Assembly (NCBI RefSeq): GCF_000340885.1
Contig: NC_020292.1
Coordinates: forward strand, 1-64,000
Source of the DNA: Clostridium saccharoperbutylacetonicum N1-4(HMT)
GTDB taxonomy: Bacteria > Bacillota > Clostridia > Clostridiales > Clostridiaceae
DNA: 64,000 nucleotides
Direction of reading: 5' to 3'
Of this stretch, positions 54,263-64,000 are shown piece by piece. Within the stretch, counting starts at the first letter, position 1, and each line of letters starts with the position of its first letter. Position numbers and translations under genes: made by a program. A model generated the notes under the pieces. It had not been told where the DNA came from, did not search any database, and saw only the letters and a list, made by a program, of their open reading frames with translations.

Positions 54263-54943
54263 ATGTTCTACAATAGTGAGCCAGAAGTACAAGTTGAAAT
54301 AGTAAAAGCAGTAACGGCAGTTTTAACTTCAATAATAGCTATAATTGGCACATATGTTGGAATAAAGAGAAAAAGAAGAAAAAATTCCAATGATGAAGAA
54401 AATGATAAACTAAGGTTAATTTATCATCCTGTATTTACAAGGATTGAATATAACAAAAACACAATTAGAAATTGTTTTGAAATGAAAAATAAGGGTAAAG
54501 AAATATTATTTAAAGAAATAATCAGTAAACATCTAGATATTTGTAGGTTTTTCTTAAAAGACTTTGTAAAATATGTAGATAACAATGAGGATATTGATTA
54601 TAACCAATTGGAAAATAGAAGTGTTGAGGTGCTTAGTAAAATAATAAATGAATTAAATTATTTTTACATAAGTGATACATCATATTCTACAGAAGAAAAA
54701 AAGGTGTTAGAAATTGTTTTAGAAAAATATCAGTTATGGAATAGTCATAGACAAAGCATAGCTGTTGATATGATTAAAAATGTTTGTGGCTCAGTATTTT
54801 ATCCTGACGCTTATACTAAAACTGTAACTATTTTAGATATATTTCTATTTTTAATTACAGATGTTGTAGATCAATCAGATAAAACACTAAATAGTATTAA
54901 TGGAGATTTGAAAGGATTAGTTTTTAGAGGGGTGATGATTTAA
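54263..54943 (+). CDS. membrane-anchored protein inside the baseplate operon
   Basis: 226 aa, ATG behind AAAGGAGAG. One transmembrane helix at about 14-35 (VTAVLTSIIAIIGTYVGIK) is followed by a basic RKRRK stop-transfer and a ~190-aa cytoplasmic helical domain rich in Ile/Leu/Lys. The one-helix N-terminus is holin-like, but the large soluble domain is unusual for a holin. No other candidate holin is seen. Other options are an anchor for tail assembly at the membrane, or an exclusion/immunity protein. Unrecognised. Confidence 0.55.
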   Translation: MFYNSEPEVQVEIVKAVTAVLTSIIAIIGTYVGIKRKRRKNSNDEENDKLRLIYHPVFTRIEYNKNTIRNCFEMKNKGKEILFKEIISKHLDICRFFLKDFVKYVDNNEDIDYNQLENRSVEVLSKIINELNYFYISDTSYSTEEKKVLEIVLEKYQLWNSHRQSIAVDMIKNVCGSVFYPDAYTKTVTILDIFLFLITDVVDQSDKTLNSINGDLKGLVFRGVMI

Positions 54944-54945
54944 AG

Positions 54946-56085
54946 ATGTCAGATTTTAAGTTCGCCAAATATACTGAAAAAATAAGATCCATGTTACCAT
55001 TTTGGTTTCAAATGAGAAAGCAACCCGCAGAGTCTATCGGGTTGCAATTTTTAAATTTTTTTGGAATTCAGCTAGACGACATAGAATATATTTTAAATTA
55101 TGCATATAAGCAAACAAGAATAGAAGATGCAGATACTAAGTTTGTTGACATTGTATATAAAGCAATACTGCCTTCTTATTATGATATGAGTAGTATCAAG
55201 ATTATTTCTACTAAGCACGAGCTATTGAGTAAAGCTGATAAATTATATGATTTTTTTGGACTCGGATATAATTATGGAATAATAGATAATAATATTATGC
55301 AGCCAGACTATTATTTTTTGGACATTGAAAATAAAATTATTTATGTAAGGGAAGCTTATGATATTGATGATAATTATGAAGGTGGTCAGATAACTGTAGA
55401 ATTAAAAGATGGAACTGTTAATACTTTTGCATTATCTATTCATCAAATTTGGAATTACTTTGATGAATTTGGAGCTTTACTTTCATGTCCAAGATTATAT
55501 GGAGAAAAAAATGAAGAATATAAAAATAGAATATTAGATGTCTTTAAAAATCCTGCAAATTCAAGTAAAAAAGGATTAGCTAATGGTATATCAAGGGAGC
55601 TTGGTATGAGAAAGCATAAAATATGGAAAGATACAAATGAAGATTTTGTAATTAAAGATTCTATGGTTATAGCTAATTTAATTAAAGTGAAAAATGAAAT
55701 TGTTAAGGAAGAAGAAATACTTTATACACCAGAAGGATATTTAGTGATTAAAGCTCTTGGAACTAATGAAACATATGTTGATGTCAGTTATATAAGCGGA
55801 CTTGAAATAAAGGCATTAATAGATCATAGTAATAATAAATTTAGCAATGAGACCTATAATGCTAATGGAATGCCCAAAGATTTAATGCTAAAGTATGTAA
55901 AAAATATTAAGAATAACGGCAGCATTATGTGGGACGATTTTATGTATAATGAAGCATGCTGGATACAAAATAGTGATGAATATAAGGTAGATACCTTTGG
56001 ATTTATCCCAGCTACATATGATTCTAATATCAAAGGGTTTAGTGATTATGGCTATTTTGATAAGGGGGGATATGAAAGATGGTAA
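54946..56085 (+). CDS. baseplate/tail protein, gpI-like
   Basis: 379 aa, ATG after GAGGGGTG. The N-terminal FQMRKQPAESIGLQFLNFFG ... YAYKQTRIEDADTKFVDIVY and the middle segment GEKNEEYKNRILDVFKNPAN fit tail proteins that follow gpJ and link baseplate to fibres (gpI/YmfQ-like). The C-terminus is Tyr/Gly-rich and overlaps the next gene. A terminator-like hairpin lies within its 5' part at 55020-55060. Confidence 0.5.
   Translation: MSDFKFAKYTEKIRSMLPFWFQMRKQPAESIGLQFLNFFGIQLDDIEYILNYAYKQTRIEDADTKFVDIVYKAILPSYYDMSSIKIISTKHELLSKADKLYDFFGLGYNYGIIDNNIMQPDYYFLDIENKIIYVREAYDIDDNYEGGQITVELKDGTVNTFALSIHQIWNYFDEFGALLSCPRLYGEKNEEYKNRILDVFKNPANSSKKGLANGISRELGMRKHKIWKDTNEDFVIKDSMVIANLIKVKNEIVKEEEILYTPEGYLVIKALGTNETYVDVSYISGLEIKALIDHSNNKFSNETYNANGMPKDLMLKYVKNIKNNGSIMWDDFMYNEACWIQNSDEYKVDTFGFIPATYDSNIKGFSDYGYFDKGGYERW
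55020..55060 (+). other. terminator-like hairpin inside a baseplate gene
   Basis: GCAACCCG (55020-55027) and CGGGTTGC (55038-55045) form a perfect eight-base GC-rich stem with a ten-base loop, followed by AATTTTTAAATTTTTTT. It begins 74 bases after the start codon. In DNA this AT-rich the match is striking and may attenuate transcription into the fibre genes. Confidence 0.5.
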
Positions 56086-59000
56086 TTGAAAAATTTCAAT
56101 ATAAAATAACCATTACAATAGAGAATTTGGTAATGAATTCCCTAGTTGACTTATCAAAGACGATTACAAAACAAAATATTGATTTATCAAGTACGGAACC
56201 AGTACAGCTTGAAAAACATAATTTAATAGATTATTTTTCAAGGGAAATAGGAAGATTTTGTGCAAGAAATACCATAAGTCAAAAGGATTTAGCACTATAT
56301 GGTTATGAAATTACATCTAATACTGATGGAATAGAGGTTTATTTTAATACTGATGATACTAATGTATTTAGTCCTGAACCTGCTATAATGGCAAAATTAA
56401 GTGCTACAAAGGTGCAGCCAGTATTAAAGTGCGTTCAGCTATACAATAATGTAGTTAAGTGGTATTGGGAAGCCAGCGAAGAAATAAAATATCTTAAAGA
56501 TGAACATGATAATATAATTTATCAAGTACCAAGTGGAATTGGATATTATATTGAAGGCGATTTAAAAACAGGTGCAACCTATACTAGATACATTAGTGCT
56601 GTAAATTCAGCCTTAGAAAAATTACAATCACTGCCTTGTTCCATAACATTATTGGAGCAAGCAGAAGAAAGCACTTATCCTGTTTTTGAAGTTGAAGATA
56701 GAGATGAGACCATTTGTGAAATAAACAAAGATTATCCAAGTAAACTAAAAGCTTTTGCTTCAGGAGTTGGAGATGATAATGACTGTTTGTTATGCAAAGC
56801 AAGTGATTTAAGTTTAAATCATAAGTTTAAGCTATACAATAAGATTTATGGTATAAGGGCAAGTAATGATATAAAACATCATGCTATAAAATTTAAGTAT
56901 AGATTTAAATTAGTTGGGGAAGTTCCATATCTGGGATATAACGCAGCCTTTACAGTGAGAGTTACAGCACAGGAGTGCAATAATATCCTAGCTGATTCAA
57001 AAGGTGAAATGCTTTATGGACAGCCTATGGTAAGTAAAAAGAACTTAACTTACACTTTAGACGATAAGGTTCAAGTTGCAGAAATATATTTATATCAATT
57101 TTTCCCTAAGCTTTTAGTAGAAAATTATAAAAAGAGATATAAATTTACAATAGAAATTTTTAATACCTCTGGTGAAGCTGTGGTATATAGCCCGGCATAT
57201 GGTGGACGAGCTATAAAAAATAATAATTCCTTTTCTTGGAGTGAACATGGTTACTTTGACCATATGTTCACAGTTGGAGCAAAGGCTACTAAGCTTACTA
57301 AGGAATATGTTGAATGGTATCCAACAAAAGATTATGATCCACTTACTGGAGTAATTAATGGAGACTTTGAAAGCAGTAAGGATGGATTAAAGAATCTTCA
57401 TGTTAATATGAATACTTTTGATACGTCAAAATCAGTAATAAATAAGAAATATTATTGTGTATTTGAAACTATTTCACCAGATAGCGGTTATGTACAATTT
57501 AAATGGGACAATCCAGTTAAAGATCATGACTATACGCAAGTCGATGGAGATGGCATTACCTTTTATTCAGATTCAATTTTTGCCGATGACAGTGAGCACA
57601 GTGAATTTATAACTCAAACTGAAGTAGGTCCATATGTCATAGAAGATAATAGAGATCATAAATATACCTATACTATATCAGGAATTTCTGTTGATTTGGC
57701 GGCATATAAAAGATTTGAACTTAGAATAGTTCCTAGTATTAATGATATTTTAATTATAAGTAACATTCCAGATTTAATTATAAAGGAAGATGGAAGCATA
57801 GATACTACAGTTACAGTAACTTGTAGAAACCTGCAAAGTGCAACTGCAAAATGGAGTCCAAGTATTCATAATGGATATTACTATTATAATCAAAATGAGT
57901 ATTTTTTATATTCTAAATGTGTACCAGATGATCAAAACCTTATCGAAGAGGATCTTTACTTAACTAAAGATGTTCAGGTGAAGCTAGAAATAGGAGTGCA
58001 AGGAGAAAAGAAGGAAAATAAAAAATATACGTATCATTTATCTACTAAAGAAGATCTTCTTCTTGATAGTTATCACTATGAATGGGCTGATGACATGGTA
58101 TGGCCCAAGGCAATTGAATCCTATAATGATTATTATAGAGAATATGCACCATACTATGAATATTATACAAAGCCATTTGTCTTTAATGATAAGGTAACTC
58201 ATTATTCTAAAATCACATGGGATGAGGCAGGAACACCAAATAGTACAATAGAAGTTTATGCCTATGCTTATGATGAAATAAATGGAGTTTATAATTCTCC
58301 AGTAAGAATATATAGGGATAAGGAAATCCCAAAAGAATTGCAGTTATCTAGAACTTTAATATTAAAATTTGTTTTGAAGCCATCAAGAAAACCTAAGCTT
58401 AGGAAAAGAACTCTTCTTTATGACTGCGAAGCTGATTGGCGAAATCATATGAATTTTTATTTATCTTATAATGTATCCTATAATGAGGAAATTCTTATGC
58501 CAATGTCTTATTCTGTAGATGGCGCATATGTAGGAACTTTTATGGATTTAGGAGATACTGCAGAAGAAATAAAAGAAAGAAGTATAGAATTTAATCCTGT
58601 TTACCAAGGGGAAATAGAAATTTATATGGTACAGGCTGACCATAAAAATGATATTCAAGGGAATGTAAAGTATTTTGATTGGCAGAAGGTTGATATAAAT
58701 ACAGTCAAAACTGATTTAAAAAGATTCATAAGGTATATGATAATATTAAAGCCAAATTCTAAAATATTTTATATGGAAATGAAAGTTCAAAGATATGAAT
58801 ATACTGATGAAGAAAGAAAAGATTATCTGCCAGGCTTTGGAAATATATATGTAGAAGCTCTTAGTTATTATGATTATTACTTATTCCACCATAATAATAT
58901 ATCTATTTATCCAGGGGAAACACATATATCAGAAACCTCACCAACTTGCTCTGTATGTGGCCTTGATGCTTCCACTTGTACTTTAGTTGAGCACATTGTA

Positions 59001-60098
59001 ACTACAGATGAAGCAAAATATGAGTATGTATTTACTCATTCCTTAAAATATGATGCTAAAGATGAGTTATTAATAAGTGATTTAAATGGAGACTTAACTC
59101 ATTTATCAACTGCATTAGGATTTAATGTAGGGAATGTGGTTAATACTAATTTCTATCCATATGGAGATATTTCAGATTTTTCAATATCTAAGGTAGGAAA
59201 TGAAGTTTATATTAAAAGTGATGATATATTATATGATGAGCAGCTCATAGAAAATAACCAAGCTGGAGCTACGTATAGAATTACTGATAATACCATTACT
59301 TTATCTCCAATTCCTCAACAGTATGCACCAATAATTATTTACTGTGACGAACGTGATGCAGCATATACACAGGTATTCTTTACAGATGAAAATTACAATT
59401 ATGTTTTAACGAATACAGAAGAATTTGAGTCTTTAGGTTTTAAGACTTTATACTTGAAATATTTGAATATAGATATCAAGAGTTTAAAAGTCGAAATAGA
59501 CTATAAACAATATTTGCAGTATACTATAAAGGATAATGTAATAATTTTTAATGAAAAGATAAAAAAGGGAACGCATATTAAAGTTGCTTATAAGTTATTG
59601 TATTCTTTTGCTGTTAATTATGATTACTCAAAAGATACTTTTAAGATAGATTTTAATAAAGAAACTGGTGAAAAGGCTGAAAATATAAAAATATTTTATG
59701 AGACAAATAAAATTTCTGCCTGTAGGGAATTAAGCGATATAAGCTTTAATCCTATATATAGCGCAAGATATAATGGATATGTTTTTATATGTGATTATGT
59801 AGATGAACCAAGGAGTGTAACCATATACCCATCAAGCGATTATATATATGCTAATGGATTGGATACAATGAATACGCTAGTTCAGGTATTAGATAAAAAT
59901 AGTAATCCAATAGAAAATGTTAAGGTTAATATAGTAGCAGCTAAAGGCAGCATTAACATAAGAAATGAAAAGACAGATTCTAATGGAATCATATATTGCA
60001 GATATACAGCTTCATTAGAAAATTGTATTGATACTATTAAGGCAACTGTATCAACGGATGTAAAAGATGAAGTTAAAATATATAATAGAAAGTTGTGA
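56079..60098 (+). CDS. giant baseplate/fibre protein with Cys motif and C-terminal Ig-like domain
   Basis: 1339 aa, ATG overlapping the previous gene by 7 bp behind AAGGGGGG. Beta-rich throughout, with many Tyr, Asn and Asp, in several fibronectin-like segments. Residues 955-975 contain a [11 protein letters not shown] cluster flanked by His (HISE, EH), perhaps a zinc knuckle. The last ~85 residues ([20 protein letters not shown] ... [12 protein letters not shown] ... [10 protein letters not shown]) fit an invasin-like Big_1 domain. No catalytic motif. Probably part of the peripheral baseplate. Confidence 0.55.
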
Positions 60099-63000
60099 TT
60101 TGCTTGGCAGAAGATTATAAGGAAATTCGAGATACAATTAAATACACAATAAAAGAAAATTCAATTCTTCATGGGATAATTCCAATAGGCAGAATAGGAG
60201 TTACAGGCATTGAACTTTCAAATGCATATAAAAGAGATACGTATAAAACTACTAAAGAAAATCCTTATGGTACTATTTTATTTGCAGATATAAAAGTTCA
60301 AGGGGATAGAATAAAGTTCACCTATACTTGTATGACAGGTTTTCATGGAGATGATTCTTTTGAATTCTTAATAACTTATTCTGATGGAACAAAGCAGCTT
60401 AGAGTAATTGAAATAGATGTTATTAAAAGCTTTTCCAATGAAAGTGTTACTAATCAATATTATGAATATTACTTGGATCCAGAATATAACTTGGTGGAGA
60501 ATAATGGAATTAGAAGTATTGAAGTTAATTACAATACTGAATATAAAGTTTCAGGTAAGGATTTGCATCCAACTAAAGCCTGCTTGGCAGTTTCTGATAA
60601 TAGTTTAAGTATAGAATCAAATTTACAAACCATGAACCATGTTAATACTGCAAGTAAATTCACATGTTCAGCAAGTACTCAAACTGTAGTTAATGCAAAA
60701 GTCATACGAGATGACAAAAGCGATAATATAGAATCAGGTAAGGGAAATAAAATATATGCAGTTCCAAAAGTAGATATTACACTAACTTCAAAACTTCCCT
60801 TCAATGGAACAGAGTATTTAATATTAACCTTTAAAGATTTTGAAGATAAGAACGATGGAGAATGGTCTTATGGAGAAGAAGTAATAAATATAATCTTTAA
60901 TGCACGAAAAATAGATGAAACAGAAACCACCTATGTTATAGGACAGAATACTTGGACTTGGGATGATAAGCCTAACTTTAAAGATACCAATATTGATTTT
61001 CCAAAAGTTCCTTCTAATAGCTTTGAAAAATATGAAAGTGATTTTCAAGATGGAAATCTTCTTAGAAATACTGATGCCCATTTTGAATTTAACAAATACA
61101 ATAATAGAACCATAAGAGTAGGAAAGAATGTACCAGACTGTGCTGTAAATTTAGGCTTTTATTACAATACAGTTGCAAGTTATAATGATACAATTTCAAT
61201 TCAGGAAACAGATACAAATTCAGTTGGCGTAAAAAATGTTGTGAAGTGGATCAGTAAGAGAAATTTACCTGAAAAGAATGATGATTTTTTTCCTTCAAGT
61301 ATTGAATTTCAAGGTGAAGAAAATACAGAGTATCATGGATATTCAGGAACGTTATATAGGCAGTATGTGGACTGGGATGAAAGTCTAGAAATAGATCAAA
61401 ATCCTGAATATATTGAAGTTTACGAACAGTTTAGAGGAACACAAAACGTAAGGATACCAAGAATAAAGAAGTATGATAATGGGAAAAAATTTGGTACCTT
61501 GAAATATATAAACTCTGCCAATGAACCTTATGATTTCTTTAAGGATAGTTATAATATTTTTACTATTAAAGGAGAAGGATTCGTTCCGCGTTACTGGCTT
61601 ATAAGTGCAAGATATGGAGGGATAATAAGTGATAAGATTCCTCTTTATAATGGTACTGCTAAATATTTAGGATATGTAACAAAAAAAGATGGCCTTAGCA
61701 ATATTGATCCAGAAGCTGAGAGAGAATTTATAATGTATGCTGATGAAAGTGGAATCCTTCATGATATAGAGGGAAATGATTTAATAGATGATGATTTATT
61801 TTATATCACAGATAAGTTTAAGGATGAAACCCCTCTTTACTATAAATATAAGCTTAAATATAGAGTTTATAACAATCTTGGAAGAGATGAATATGGAAAT
61901 TACAAGGCAGATAATATTAAATTGGTTAATGAAAATAATATGCCACTGCTTGATACTTATAAATATAAGGTCTTTTTAGAACCTACTAAATATGCCGATA
62001 TTTTTGATGCTTATATATATACTAGCTTTGTGCCATTAGCTGCAAACCCTGTATATGCAATGTATGATGGTATAGCTCAGGAGGCTTATACCTTAAAAGA
62101 TGAAATATCACCTCTTGATGTTAAAGTTGGAATCCTTGAAAAGATAAGTGTGATACAAGCAATGGATAATCATGTTGAGTATGAGATAAAAGAAGCCCAA
62201 GGAATAACTCTTCAAACTAAAGTTAAAATGAAAGATTTTAATGTTATATACGATGAAAGACGTAAAATAAGGATTCAATATGTAATATCAGCAGGAAGCA
62301 TTAAGACTCCTCCAATAGAAGCAGAGGTACTAAATAAAAAGTATGCTTTATATTCAGAGAAAGATTTATTTAAGAATGACAATATGATTGTATCTCCAAA
62401 GGCTGTAACAGGATATTTAACAGCAAAAAGTATATTGCTTAAGTATGCAGGAGAAGATCATCGTGAAGAAATCGAAAATGCTGAAGTAGTTAAAGTAGGA
62501 GTTGACATTGATGATTTCAATAGCTTTTTAGTAAGAGATAAAGTTATTTTATATACAGATCCAGATGGTTCTGGACTAATATATGCAAGAACCTATGAAG
62601 ATACAGGTATTAAAAACACAGAAGATGGTGTTACAAGATATAATAAATCCATGGATCCAGATAGTATTTATCAAGTAGTTAATGGAAAAATATTTAAAGG
62701 ATATTCTGTTTTATGCAGAAACATAAATAAAATAAGGTTATGTGGCCCAGATGAAACAAATCCATTAAAAGAATGGTATCCAAAATTTAAATACAGCTAC
62801 TTTAAAAAAGTATATGAAAATGATGATACCCAGTTAATATATTCTATACCTGAATTTCATTCACAGGTTTGGGGGGGTTATGGCAGCCCATATAAAGATG
62901 TTAAAGATGAAATACCTCAATATGTTGGGAATAATACAGTAAAAACTGTCCACTATCCTTTATATGTGAAAGTAAATGCTTTAGGTAATCCTGTAAACAT

Positions 63001-63853
63001 AGAAGCTTATAAAGTCCTTCATGATGGTTCCTTAAAACAACTTACTGTAGAAAGCTTTAATTTTAAATATGGATATATAGAATTTAAAAATGTTATTTCA
63101 GAAAATGATAATATACTTATAAATTATTCTTATGAAGAGCTATTTTTTCACTATAAAGGCTATTATCCTTTAACAGATGGTAAAGCTGATAAGAATAAAA
63201 AGATGATTGATGTAAATATTAATCCAAGTAAATATTGTACTTATACAGATACTAGTAATGAGATTCAGGAAGAAAAACAGGTTTATAATTTATTTAATAA
63301 AACCATTTATTTCTTCTTAAGACCAATGAGGCAAATTGAAGTAAAGACTAATAAAGTCAAAGAAGATAAAGATCAAGAATTTACAATATATCATAGATTT
63401 GATACTCAGGAAGCAGAAGGTAGCTTTGACTTGCTTATAGGAAGACTTTTTGTAAGACATCATGCATCTCAGAAATCAACAGTATTAATTGACACAAGGC
63501 AAAGAGGCGGCGGAATAATTGAAGCAATGTCTGATAAATTAAGGCAGGAGCTTGAGCCGGAAAGTGATTATTATTTAGATATAGGAACTTTAGATGGTAA
63601 GCCTTATCATGAAAATTCAGTTATAGTTATAAGACTTGATAAGAGGATGCTAAAAATAAATGGAGGAATATATTCTAGGGATGATATTGAAAATGCCGTT
63701 AATAGATGGTGTGCATATGGAATGTACCCAATTATAGAATATGTCGATGTTGTAGATGATGAATTAATGCCTCAAAATACAATGAAGGTAAACAGAAAGG
63801 TAGTAAATGCACTTAATTTCAACCCATATATAACAGTTAAAGTTATTGATTAA
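60095..63853 (+). CDS. giant beta-rich baseplate/fibre protein
   Basis: 1252 aa. GTG 60095 overlaps the preceding stop; no strong ribosome site is visible and TTG 60104 is an alternative. The N-terminal 110 residues have a cadherin/Ig-like pattern ([16 protein letters not shown] ... [20 protein letters not shown]). The middle is beta-rich with repeated Tyr-Asp-Gly motifs. The last 150 residues form a mixed domain ([34 protein letters not shown]). No signal peptide. Presumably exposed fibre or wedge. Confidence 0.55.
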
Positions 63854-63914
63854 AATTAAATAATGAAGTGCGAGCTATATTGTAAGCTACTTTAATGTAA
63901 AGGAAGTGTAACTG

Positions 63915-64000
63915 TTGAAAACAAATTTAATTAAAATATATAAATCATCTTCTGGAGATATGACTCATTATATATATCGAAGCAAGAGTATTCCTATAGA
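63915..64000 (+). CDS. start of a further structural-module gene (cut by the window edge)
   Basis: TTG 63915 preceded by AAAGGAAGTG opens a frame that runs off the window, beginning MKTNLIKIYKSSSGDMTHYI. It is the next gene of the same co-oriented series. Too short to identify. Confidence 0.5.
   Translation, partial: MKTNLIKIYKSSSGDMTHYIYRSKSIPI

Overview
The window is very AT-rich, uses strong AGGAGG-type ribosome binding sites and many TTG/GTG starts, and encodes clostridial-type proteins (choline-binding-like wall repeats, cohesin/dockerin modules, holin-like toxin). It looks like part of a plasmid or phage-plasmid of a Clostridium-like Firmicute. Nothing in the window identifies the species. 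All assignments come from reading motifs and gene order; no database search was run.

Left part (1-12.7 kb), replicon maintenance and cargo: a ParA ATPase with an overlapping small DNA-binding partner (a partition pair); a secreted wall-binding protein; a minus-strand winged-helix-like protein that may be an initiator; a secreted Ig-like protein sitting between two diverged copies of a ~510-bp segment; and a large iteron field (6638-7518) immediately upstream of a second initiator-like gene (7593-8687). Both copies of the 510-bp segment carry GTTAC arrays with a 24-bp period, and GTNAC sites on a 12-bp lattice also lie inside the partition-partner gene. These are candidate centromere sites. 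Next come a cohesin/dockerin protein, a type I toxin-antitoxin-like locus (31-residue hydrophobic peptide plus convergent RNA, 11.64-11.98 kb) and a two-domain protein resembling the anti-Thoeris Tad2/DUF2829 family.

Right part (12.9 kb to the end), a co-oriented contractile-tail module of at least 51 kb: small helical proteins, a Cys-cluster protein, giant fibre-like proteins (1106, 1627 and 932 aa, the second with 48-bp tandem repeats), a YD-repeat fibre, two tail-sheath-like proteins, a tail tube followed by three tube-related proteins fused to peptidoglycan-binding/SH3-like domains, two tail-assembly-chaperone-like proteins, a candidate 1859-aa tape measure, an 1881-aa hub with NlpC/P60 and transglycosylase domains, gpV-, gp25- and gpJ-like baseplate genes, a membrane-anchored protein inside the baseplate operon, and very large baseplate/fibre proteins.

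The genes suggest a replicating element that carries a very large contractile injection machine. No terminase, portal, protease or major capsid gene is recognisable here. Either those genes lie beyond the window (phage-plasmid), or the element encodes a plasmid-borne tailocin. The window cannot decide between these.
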